From: Actinomyces johnsonii
GTDB lineage: Bacteria; Actinomycetota; Actinomycetes; Actinomycetales; Actinomycetaceae
Direction: 5' to 3'
Assembly (NCBI RefSeq): GCF_006546835.1
Contig: NZ_VICB01000001.1
Coordinates: 62,001-126,000 of the forward strand
Length of the DNA stretch: 64,000 nt
Shown here piece by piece: positions 44,047 to 51,292 of this stretch (position 1 is the stretch's first letter; each line of letters opens with the position of its first letter). A program made the position numbers and the translations under genes. The notes below the pieces were generated by a model. That model saw only the letters and a list, made by a program, of their open reading frames with translations. It ran no database searches and had not been told where the DNA came from.

Positions 44047-44999
44047 CGGGCTACCTCCTGATTCGCTTGGGAAACCGCTTCGGCGAAAACGTCCTCCAGC
44101 CGGATCGGCCCTTTGAGGATGTCCTGATAGTGCAGGTCGCCGCGGTCGCGAGCGGCCTCGATCTGCTCGGCCATGGCGGCCACGGTCTGTCTGTCGGAGA
44201 TGAGGACGCGCGTGTCCCCGGCCTCGACCAGCTCGACGCCGTGGGTGAGGGCCCAGGCGTCCACGGAGGACTCCACCCCGATCAGCCGTAGCCGCCACCG
44301 GCCGCCGGCCAGATCGAGGATGTCGTCGACCGTCCCCTGGAGGACCAGGCGCCCGCGATCGAGGACCAGCAGCCGATCCGCGTAGGCCTCGGCCTCGCTC
44401 AGGTCGTGGGTGGAGGCCAGGACCGCCACGCCCTCGCTGCGGCGTCGCCGCAGGAACTCCCACAGCTCGGCGCGCGCCACGGGGTCGATGCCGCTGGTCG
44501 GCTCGTCGAGGACGAGGGCACGGGGGCGGCCGATACAGGCCAGGACGACGTCCAGGCGCCTGGCCCACCCGCCCGACAGGGAACCGATCGCCTGGGTCAT
44601 ATAGGGGCCGAGGCCGAGCTGGGCGACAATCTCATCGACCGGCCCCGGATCGGCGTACAGGCCGGCTACCGCGCGGATCGCCTCGCGCACCTTGAGTCGC
44701 TGGGGCAGACCCGTCTCCTGGAGCTGGACGCCGACGAGGGCGCGCTGTGGGGTGGAGGGGCGCACGGCCTCGCTGTTCACCAGGACCTCGCCCGAGGTCG
44801 GCAGGCGCAGGGCGGAGACCATCTCCATGGTGGTGGTCTTGCCCGAGCCGTTGGGGCCGACCAGTACCACGATCTCCCCGGGGTGCACCACGAAGGAGAC
44901 GTCGCTCAGGGCACACCCCGAGGCCTTCGGGTAGCGCTTGGCAACGTGGCGCCACTCCATGACAGGGACTTTGCGCGCCGGCGCAGTAGCGGCTTCCAT
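44043..44999 (-). CDS. DrrA-type ABC exporter ATPase
   Basis: A 318-residue ATPase: Walker A GPNGSGKTTT (about residues 48-57), Q-loop GVQLQETGL, signature variant LSGGWARRLDVVLA (where LSGGQ is usual), Walker B ALVLDEPTSGIDP and H-loop ASTHDLSEAE. The C-terminal 100 residues resemble the DrrA regulatory tail. GAGGAG lies 5 bases before the ATG. It is the first of three overlapping genes. Two inverted repeats upstream suggest repressor control, but no regulator gene is adjacent. Confidence 0.9.
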   Translation of the reverse strand: MEAATAPARKVPVMEWRHVAKRYPKASGCALSDVSFVVHPGEIVVLVGPNGSGKTTTMEMVSALRLPTSGEVLVNSEAVRPSTPQRALVGVQLQETGLPQRLKVREAIRAVAGLYADPGPVDEIVAQLGLGPYMTQAIGSLSGGWARRLDVVLACIGRPRALVLDEPTSGIDPVARAELWEFLRRRRSEGVAVLASTHDLSEAEAYADRLLVLDRGRLVLQGTVDDILDLAGGRWRLRLIGVESSVDAWALTHGVELVEAGDTRVLISDRQTVAAMAEQIEAARDRGDLHYQDILKGPIRLEDVFAEAVSQANQEVAR

Positions 45000-45034
45000 G
45001 GCAGCTCCTCACATGCCTTCGTCACTGAAAACCA

Positions 45035-45088
45035 GTTTGTGATTCAAACCTTGAGACCAGGATACCCTCTATTGTTTGCAACGCAAAC
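45035..45088 (-). promoter_or_regulatory. Twin 15-bp palindromic operators of the ABC exporter operon
   Basis: GTTTGTGATTCAAAC (45035-45049) and GTTTGCAACGCAAAC (45074-45088) share GTTTG-N5-CAAAC and lie 39 bases apart centre to centre. On the minus strand the upstream copy overlaps a possible -35 (TTGCGT), 16 bases from TATCCT; the second copy then lies near or just past the start of transcription. This is the layout of a TetR- or GntR-type repressor site pair. The -35/-10 assignment is by eye. Confidence 0.6.
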
Positions 45089-45149
45089 CCCTTTGGATGA
45101 CAGAACCGATCGCGACGCCCTGCGCCTGGCGGCCCGTACGGAGCCTCGC

Positions 45150-45221
45150 CTACTGGGCCCGGCTGTGCTCCACGCGGATGACCGCCAGGTTGACATCGCG
45201 CTCCACGCGGGCCGACGGCGC
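45150..45221 (-). pseudogene. Relic of the AlkZ-like gene 3' end
   Basis: Reading the minus strand from 45221, 23 codons and a TAG encode APSARVERDVNLAVIRVEH then SRAQ. The intact AlkZ-like gene ends APSARVERDVNRAVTRMEY then RLAQ at 48425-48496. Thus 17 of 23 residues agree, with the same frame, orientation and stop. No further AlkZ sequence is present on either side. It is a duplicated fragment flanking the two lipoprotein genes. Confidence 0.82.
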
Positions 45222-45326
45222 CGTCATGGCCGGTCTAGGCGGCGACGGCGCCGGCCAGACGGCTGCACATCGGCGAGGCCATGACGCCCCTCAGCGTCCA
45301 TCCTGGGCAACCGAGGTCTCTTCTCA

Positions 45327-46784
45327 TCATGAGTTCACAGCGGTAGGCGTAGGTTCAGACGTACCCGAGGGATATCCGAACCACGCATCTGCCGGATAGA
45401 AAACATCATGCAAAACAATCCCCCATGATGAGACTGCAATTGAGTCTCCCCATGCCGAAATCGGGATTTCGTTGACATCCTGCCCCGCGGATAGGGATAC
45501 GAGTTGAAGTGCTCCGTCTCTGTTGCTCGCATGTTTTGACGGCGCCAGATACGCAATATCGCCGAAGACGCACGCTGTGCTGGGAATTGCGCGCTCACCC
45601 GAGTTCCAAGACAGTATTGGCGTGGCCGATCCTGGCTGCCTCACGGAAAAGATGGAATCTCCATACTCTCCATAGAGAATAACCTCGTGTTGATTGGTGT
45701 AGATCGGAATCTGAGTAGCCAGCCCGTGAAACTGCTGCGGATGATCGGCAAGGAGAATATTCTCTCCTGTCGCAATATTTTGCGCCCGGAAGGCGTCTCT
45801 CTTGTAGGCCTCCAGCTCTCTGCTCGAGTTGTCTGATTCTTTATAGTACACCCAGCCGTCTTTAACAGACTTGATGACTTTCTGCCCCCGATCTTCCGAG
45901 ACTCCGGTTACTAGATACACAATGACCGCCTTGTCCTTTACAAGCAACGCCTCACCCAGCGATTCTTCTACCTGAAATCCATCCGCAAAAACAGTGCTCG
46001 CGTCAAACTGAATGGAGAGGTCGGCTGCACTGATACGAAACCCGAAACTATCAGCCTTTTGAGATACTCCCCGAGTGTCTCCGACAATCAACAAAGTGCC
46101 GTGTTCGACATCGAGCGTCAAAGTAACACGATAAAGAAATTTGTCGTCAACAACATAGTTTTTGGCGACACATATCGACGCGACAATCGCATGGTCAGAT
46201 AGAGACACTTTGATCACATGGATTGACGCAGAACCTTTCGGCGGCTCACTTGTTAGGTTTTTAGTAGAGTGAATTCCAGCAGTGATGTATGCGTAAGAGT
46301 CGTCAAGAACTGCCGGGCCAACGGCGATGGTGGGCCCCGGATCATATGGCCCGGCCGCCGTTGCTGGGCTACTACTGGACGATGGCGATGGTCCGGGTGA
46401 CATCTTCACTGGCATTATGCTCCAGTTTTCCTTGCCATCTGGTATAATCGCCCAGGTCGACGGTCCGCTCAGATCGACGACGACGGGGCATAGTCCATTG
46501 GAAACTCTCCCGTCCAGCTCTGGAATCTCGGCGGTGCCGCACAGATGTTGTTTATGTAGAGCGGTCACCGTTGTTTGAATGTCACCTTCGGGCCATAACG
46601 GAAATTCGGAAAAGGAGGAAGGCGCCGCGCCGTCAGCCGGAGGCAATACTCTTGATTCCGGTCCCAGAGTCGGCGCGGGCGCGATTGATGGCGTTGGCCC
46701 CATTTTCAGGTTTCTTGAGCAGGCGCCAAGACACCCCGCTATTCCGATGATTGCTGTGGAGATAAGGAAGGTTCGGCGATGCAT
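45327..46784 (-). CDS. Lipoprotein A, tandem paralogue of unknown function
   Basis: A 485-residue predicted lipoprotein (MHRRTFLISTAIIGIAGCLGAC; twin-Arg-like start and lipobox Cys18 or Cys22). A Pro/Ser/Ala linker follows, then a long beta-rich domain with HLCGTAEI, GLCPVVVDLSGPSTWAII, SIQFDAS, CVFGDIAYLAPSK and a Thr/Pro-rich tail. The next gene shares these motifs in the same order (YLCGGARI, GWCPVVVDIS, SVQFDAH, CVFGDVLYSF), so the two are tandem duplicates. GC is about 50% (30/60 at 46021-46080). No domain family is recognised; a propeller-like fold is a guess. It lies 27 bases after the paralogue. Confidence 0.75.
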   Translation of the reverse strand: MHRRTFLISTAIIGIAGCLGACSRNLKMGPTPSIAPAPTLGPESRVLPPADGAAPSSFSEFPLWPEGDIQTTVTALHKQHLCGTAEIPELDGRVSNGLCPVVVDLSGPSTWAIIPDGKENWSIMPVKMSPGPSPSSSSSPATAAGPYDPGPTIAVGPAVLDDSYAYITAGIHSTKNLTSEPPKGSASIHVIKVSLSDHAIVASICVAKNYVVDDKFLYRVTLTLDVEHGTLLIVGDTRGVSQKADSFGFRISAADLSIQFDASTVFADGFQVEESLGEALLVKDKAVIVYLVTGVSEDRGQKVIKSVKDGWVYYKESDNSSRELEAYKRDAFRAQNIATGENILLADHPQQFHGLATQIPIYTNQHEVILYGEYGDSIFSVRQPGSATPILSWNSGERAIPSTACVFGDIAYLAPSKHASNRDGALQLVSLSAGQDVNEIPISAWGDSIAVSSWGIVLHDVFYPADAWFGYPSGTSEPTPTAVNS

Positions 46785-46811
46785 GGCGATGCCTTTTTGT
46801 GAGATGACGGT

Positions 46812-48275
46812 CTAGGCGGTAGGCGTGGGAGAACCGGTTGGTGGCGATGCTGTCGAGGTGGAGAATGAGACGTCGTCAAACCAATTGGTTGCGGCATAGA
46901 ATCTGCCATCTGCCACTAAACCCCATGGAGTGACAGCATTGTTCGTTCCGAAATTTATCGCGGTCTTTTGAACATCAGCTATCGTCTCCCCTGAACTGAT
47001 GGAAGTGATGTCGAACTCACTGCTCGACGCGCTACTTGAAGTTTTTACTTTGTAGAACGAGTACAAAACGTCGCCAAAGACGCAGGCTCTATCAGGAACC
47101 TCATGATTCCCTCCGTCCCACGTCAGTGCAGCGGCAGCCGCTCCAGGCGTGCGGATCGACATGGAGTGGGAACTATTCTGATCATTCCATGAAATATATG
47201 CCTGCTGATCCGAAGAAATACTTGACCAGCCTTGTAACTCATTCTTCCAGTCACCCTTTAATGCGATCGTCTCACCCGAAACGATATTCCGCGCCGACCC
47301 GCTCGAAGATTCCCTATCCTGATTGTCTTTATAGTAGTACCAGTCATCCCTCACTACAATTGGATACCGCTCTCCTGTGCGTTCATGCTTGTTATCACTC
47401 AGAAACATGATGGCATAGTCGCCCGTGCCACTCCCTACTCGTTTCACATAGTAAGCAATCGCCTGACCGCACAATCGGATATTGTTTATATCGTGGCCGT
47501 CAAGAATCGAGTGGGCATCAAACTGTACTGACAGGTCTGTCACACTGAGACGGAGCGCAATGTAGTCGTTCCCCGAGTCCTGGGAACTGTCCACGCCGAC
47601 ATCATAACCCATAAGGACAAGAGAAGATCGACCGTTTGCGAAGGAGAGGTGCAGCCCTTCAATATCCTCCACTAGATGTCTGTCCGCAACTGTCGTAGCA
47701 GCCTGAATCGACCCGTCCGACAGACGAATTTTGACCAGGACGACAGGGCAAGCCGTTCCCTCGGGGAAGTCGGAGCCGCGTATACTGTCCTGGGTGCTGG
47801 GAGAGGATAGCGTCAAAGCGCCAAAGGCGAGATAGGCGTACTCACCATCGAGAAGAGTTGACCCCATGAAAATTGTAGTCAGCGCCCCTTTCGGATCCTG
47901 ATCCAAGTCATCTTCATCAACTAGATCCACTTTCCGTGTGACCCACACACCTTTCTGGTCTAAGAGAACTGCGTAAGTGGTGAGAGTACTGATATCGACA
48001 ACGACAGGACACCATCCCTTGGTGAAAACGTTGAGCGCGTCTTTAATCCTGGCCCCACCGCATAGGTAACGATCACGCACCGCCGTAATCGTCGTGTAGG
48101 TGTCGGCCGCTGGCCAGGTAGACGCGTCCGCGAATGCACTCGGAACAGCGTCAGATTTTGGGGGCGCCGTGGGAACAGGGGTGGCTGATGAGCCAGAACG
48201 GCTCTGCCGGCAGGCGACCACTGCTGGTAGCAGTGCGGTTGCACCTGTGACAGCAAGAAACGTACGACGGCGCAT
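46812..48275 (-). CDS. Lipoprotein B, tandem paralogue of unknown function
   Basis: A 487-residue predicted lipoprotein (MRRRTFLAVTGATALLPAVVAC, lipobox Cys22) with the same motif series as its neighbour but without the long Pro/Ser insert, and ending in a Thr/Ser/Pro tail. ATG 48275 has GGAGG 8 bases upstream and starts the signal peptide; the longer frame from 48347 adds 24 unlikely residues. GC is about 50%, well below the AlkZ gene upstream. It probably starts the two-gene unit, 149 bases after AlkZ. The function is unknown. Confidence 0.75.
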   Translation of the reverse strand: MRRRTFLAVTGATALLPAVVACRQSRSGSSATPVPTAPPKSDAVPSAFADASTWPAADTYTTITAVRDRYLCGGARIKDALNVFTKGWCPVVVDISTLTTYAVLLDQKGVWVTRKVDLVDEDDLDQDPKGALTTIFMGSTLLDGEYAYLAFGALTLSSPSTQDSIRGSDFPEGTACPVVLVKIRLSDGSIQAATTVADRHLVEDIEGLHLSFANGRSSLVLMGYDVGVDSSQDSGNDYIALRLSVTDLSVQFDAHSILDGHDINNIRLCGQAIAYYVKRVGSGTGDYAIMFLSDNKHERTGERYPIVVRDDWYYYKDNQDRESSSGSARNIVSGETIALKGDWKNELQGWSSISSDQQAYISWNDQNSSHSMSIRTPGAAAAALTWDGGNHEVPDRACVFGDVLYSFYKVKTSSSASSSEFDITSISSGETIADVQKTAINFGTNNAVTPWGLVADGRFYAATNWFDDVSFSTSTASPPTGSPTPTA

Positions 48276-48424
48276 GAGTGATCCTCCACTGCGCGGGAAC
48301 GGGAACCGGCTGCCGTCAATGGTTTCCACTCGGTAGGAATACGGCAATGGGTACCGCTCTCCTCATGGGGAGCCTTCAAGGGGTGGCGAAGTCGGCGGGC
48401 AGGAGAGGCCAGTGCTCACAGCGG

Positions 48425-49684
48425 CTACTGGGCCAGGCGGTACTCCATACGGGTGACGGCCCGGTTGACATCACGCTCCACGCGGGCCGACGGTGCCGCC
48501 CCGCCCTTCCACAGCAGGCCCTCGCCGACCGGGCGCACGGCGACAATCTGCCCACGGTCGACCAGGATCGGGCGGAACATGCCGTTGCTCGCCGGGCAGA
48601 TGAGGCGCTCGCCGTCGTCGTCGGTGAGGCAGGAGCGGTCCTTGTAGCCCACGTGCAGTTCGTCGAAGGAGCCCAGGAAGTGCGTGGCCTGCGCGGCGGT
48701 GCGGTGAGCGGACAGGAGGTCGGGCAGGTCGGCGCGCATGTAGAGCAGGCCGGCCTTCGGGGCCGACTCGCCGGGGCCGAGCACTCGCAGGCCGCCGTTC
48801 GCCCCGCCCTCGACGACCGCCCGCGCGAGCGGGAGGCGGGTTCCGGCCGGGTCGCCGGCGTCATCGGCCGACGCCGCGGTCTGCTCCTTCCCCAGCTCGA
48901 CGGCGTCCTCCAGGGCGCGGGTGGCCTGCGTCTTGGGCAGCGTGGTCCAGCGGGCCAGGTCCTCGGCGCTGACCGGGCCGTGGCCGACCGCGTAGCGGTA
49001 GGCAATGTGGGCGCAGGCGGCGCGGTGGCCCGCCCCGCTGTGGGCGACGTCGGCTCCTGCGGGCCCGGAGTCGGCGTCGGGCAGGGGACGCGCATCCATG
49101 ACGAGGTGCTCGTTGCCGACCCGTGGCCCTTGGACGAGGATTCCCTCGCGCTGGAGTCGCACCAGGAGGTGGCGGCGCCGGTAAACAGAGACGTCCTCTC
49201 CGCGGAAGGCCTCCATGAGGCCGGCCTCCTGCCAGGCCGCCAGCAGCACCGAGCGCGTCAGCGGCCCCTGGTCGTCGATGAGGCCGAGGGCCACCTCGGC
49301 GGCGCGCTCGCACAGGGCCGTATCGACACCGTAGTCGGCCTCGCTGCGCCGGACCCAGGCGTCGGTGCGGTGCATGAGGGCGGCCCGCAGCCAGTGGTGG
49401 TCCGCGGCGGTGGTGATGTGGACAGTGCCGCGCATGGGCCAGGAGCGCACTAGGTCGCCTCGCGCGAAGGCGGCCTCGACGTCGGCCGGGGTGGCCGCGG
49501 GGGCGCGCACGAGCAGAGCGTGCGGAACGGCGGAGACCTGCTGGCCCTGGATGGCGAGTCTGCCCGCCACCGCCTGGACGACGTCGGACGCGGCGGTGGC
49601 GGGGATGAGGCCCTGGGAGATGATGCGGGCCAGGCTCACCTCGCGTGGCAGCGGCGCGGAGGAGTCTCGGGCAGCAGCAGGCAC
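48425..49684 (-). CDS. AlkZ-like winged-helix DNA glycosylase family protein
   Basis: A 419-residue HTH_42 (YcaQ/AlkZ-type) protein. Typical segments are QGQQ near residue 47, LVRSWPMRGTVHITTAADHHWL, DQGPLTRSVLLAAW and the LSAHRT...FLGSFDELHVGYKDRSCL core. Studied members unhook interstrand crosslinks or remove alkylated bases; family-wide activity is not certain, so no symbol is given. GTG 49684 has AGGGG upstream. It follows nucS by 12 bases, suggesting a DNA-repair pair. A fragment of its 3' end is duplicated at 45150-45221. Confidence 0.83.
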   Translation of the reverse strand: MPAAARDSSAPLPREVSLARIISQGLIPATAASDVVQAVAGRLAIQGQQVSAVPHALLVRAPAATPADVEAAFARGDLVRSWPMRGTVHITTAADHHWLRAALMHRTDAWVRRSEADYGVDTALCERAAEVALGLIDDQGPLTRSVLLAAWQEAGLMEAFRGEDVSVYRRRHLLVRLQREGILVQGPRVGNEHLVMDARPLPDADSGPAGADVAHSGAGHRAACAHIAYRYAVGHGPVSAEDLARWTTLPKTQATRALEDAVELGKEQTAASADDAGDPAGTRLPLARAVVEGGANGGLRVLGPGESAPKAGLLYMRADLPDLLSAHRTAAQATHFLGSFDELHVGYKDRSCLTDDDGERLICPASNGMFRPILVDRGQIVAVRPVGEGLLWKGGAAPSARVERDVNRAVTRMEYRLAQ

Positions 49685-49696
49685 GCTTGTCCCCTC

Positions 49697-50392
49697 TCAG
49701 AACAGTCGGGAGGCCGGGTCGTCCATGCCGCGCATGGCGTCGTAGTCGAGGGTGACACAGCGGATACCGCGATCCTCGGCCAGGACGCGGGCCTGGGGTT
49801 TGATCGTCTGGGCGGCGAAGACGCCTTGGACGGGGGTGAGCAGCGGGTCGCGGTCCAGGAGCTCGAGGTAGCGGGTGAGTTGCTCGACGCCGTCGATCCC
49901 GCCGACGCGCTTGATCTCCACGGCCACCGAGCGGCCCTCGGCGTCCTTGGCCATGATGTCGACCGGGCCGATGGCGGTGGGGAACTCGCGGCGCACCAGG
50001 CGGTAGCCGGTGCCCAGGACCTCGATCTGCTCAGCCAGGAGCTCCTGGAGGTGGGCCTCGACGCCGTCCTTGGTCAGGCCCGGATCCACGCCGAGCTCGT
50101 GGCTGACGTCGGAGAAGGTCTCGAAGACGCGGATGACGAGGCGGTCGTCGGTCTTGGAGGCGCGCACCTCCCAGACCTCGCGCACGCCGTCGGCGGCGGC
50201 CTCCTCATCCGGATCGGTGACGGCCAGGCGGGCCGGGGCGCTCATCCAGTTCAGGGGCTTGTAGGAGCCGCCGTCGGAATGGACGAGGACCGAGCCATCG
50301 GCCTTGAGCATGAGCACACGGGTGGCCCGGGGCAGGTGGGCGTCCAGGCGGCCGGAGTAGTCGACGGAGCAGGAGGCAATAACGAGGCGCAC
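49697..50392 (-). CDS. nucS: Mismatch-specific endonuclease NucS (EndoMS)
   Basis: A 231-residue protein that replaces MutS/MutL in Actinobacteria by cutting mismatched DNA. The N-terminal DNA-binding domain begins [23 protein letters not shown]. The C-terminal RecB-like nuclease shows [35 protein letters not shown] (the Asp/Glu-x-Lys metal site). The C-terminal SRLF fits the beta-clamp-binding tail. GTG 50392 is the start. It lies 84 bases after drmC on the same strand and 12 bases before AlkZ. Confidence 0.94.
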   Translation of the reverse strand: MRLVIASCSVDYSGRLDAHLPRATRVLMLKADGSVLVHSDGGSYKPLNWMSAPARLAVTDPDEEAAADGVREVWEVRASKTDDRLVIRVFETFSDVSHELGVDPGLTKDGVEAHLQELLAEQIEVLGTGYRLVRREFPTAIGPVDIMAKDAEGRSVAVEIKRVGGIDGVEQLTRYLELLDRDPLLTPVQGVFAAQTIKPQARVLAEDRGIRCVTLDYDAMRGMDDPASRLF

Positions 50393-50476
50393 CCGTCCAC
50401 CCTAGCGGGGCGGACCGAGGCTCGGCTCGACGCCGGGGCCGGCATGCCTGAGCATCGTGTCACCCGGGCGGGGCGC

Positions 50477-51283
50477 TCAGGGCACCCGCTCGTAGACGGT
50501 CTCCTCCAAGTCGCGCATCTGCTTCTCCACGCTGTGGGCCAGGGCAGGGTCATCGAGGCGTAGACCGAGCTCGACGTTGCGCTCCTCGGCACTGTAGGAG
50601 AAGTTGGCGCTGCCCACCAGCAGGAAGCGGTGGTCGATGCTGAGGAACTTGGCATGACTCGTCACGGCGCGCCCGTCGTCCTCGGGGGCGCGCGTGCGCA
50701 TGACGACGGCGCCGCGCAGCCGCCGGGCGATCTCAGCGGTGTCCAGATGGGAGCCGCCACCCCGGTAACGGCCCTGCTCCCGCTGACGTTCTCGCCACTC
50801 CTCAGACCGGTGAAAGGGCCCGTCGGCGGCCTGGGTGTCCAGGTAGAGGCGAACCGACACACCGGGACGCTGTGCGCACAGGTTCACCAGGGCTACCCAC
50901 AGGGCAGAGCTGGGCTGGAGGTTGTAGGTAGCGCAGACCACGGAGGTGTTGGAGCCGCCGACCAGGGCGAACACGTCCGCCGTGAGGGCCCCGCCGACGA
51001 CGGCCCCGGCCGGGGCGGTCCACACGGGAGTCACGTCCTTGAGCCTGGAGGCGGCGCCGGCGACGGCTCGCAGGACGGCCACGGAGTGCTCTCGCGCCTG
51101 CGGCCCGAGTCCTGCAGCCCCCAGCAGCTCGCGGGCCCGCGATCTCCTGGGCGCGGGCACGACGACGAGCGCCTGGCTCAGCGTCGCCCCACCGGCTAGG
51201 CGGGCGGCGATGCCGTCAGCCTCTCTTCCGGTGAGGAAGGCGCCCAGGGCGCGCAGCGGATCGAGAACGTCGACGGGCACCAT
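50477..51283 (-). CDS. drmC: DISARM protein DrmC (phospholipase D-like)
   Basis: A 268-residue protein with a single HKD motif: H210-x-K212-x4-D217 in SHAKFLSIDHRFLLVGSANFSYSAEERNVELGL. This is a phospholipase D-superfamily fold that in other proteins makes nucleases or phosphodiesterases. The N-terminal half carries only a helical, Ala-rich region. GAGG precedes the ATG, 9 bases after drmB. As in other DISARM loci it is the last gene. Published work reported drmC as less critical to protection than drmA and drmB, so its role here may be auxiliary. Confidence 0.88.
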   Translation of the reverse strand: MVPVDVLDPLRALGAFLTGREADGIAARLAGGATLSQALVVVPAPRRSRARELLGAAGLGPQAREHSVAVLRAVAGAASRLKDVTPVWTAPAGAVVGGALTADVFALVGGSNTSVVCATYNLQPSSALWVALVNLCAQRPGVSVRLYLDTQAADGPFHRSEEWRERQREQGRYRGGGSHLDTAEIARRLRGAVVMRTRAPEDDGRAVTSHAKFLSIDHRFLLVGSANFSYSAEERNVELGLRLDDPALAHSVEKQMRDLEETVYERVP

Positions 51284-51292
51284 GAGGTTCCT

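Larger units (their letters stand above)
45000..45326. other. Gap between ABC exporter and lipoprotein genes
   Basis: 327 bases without an intact gene. From the left it holds the promoter-operator of the ABC exporter (45035-45088) and a 72-base relic of an AlkZ C-terminus (45150-45221). About 100 further bases have no recognisable content before the stop of the first lipoprotein gene. Confidence 0.6.

Noticed and set aside
45150-45326. The AlkZ-like fragment as a short functional gene
   Set aside because: Only 23 codons align and no start codon with a ribosome site precedes them; it is best treated as a relic.
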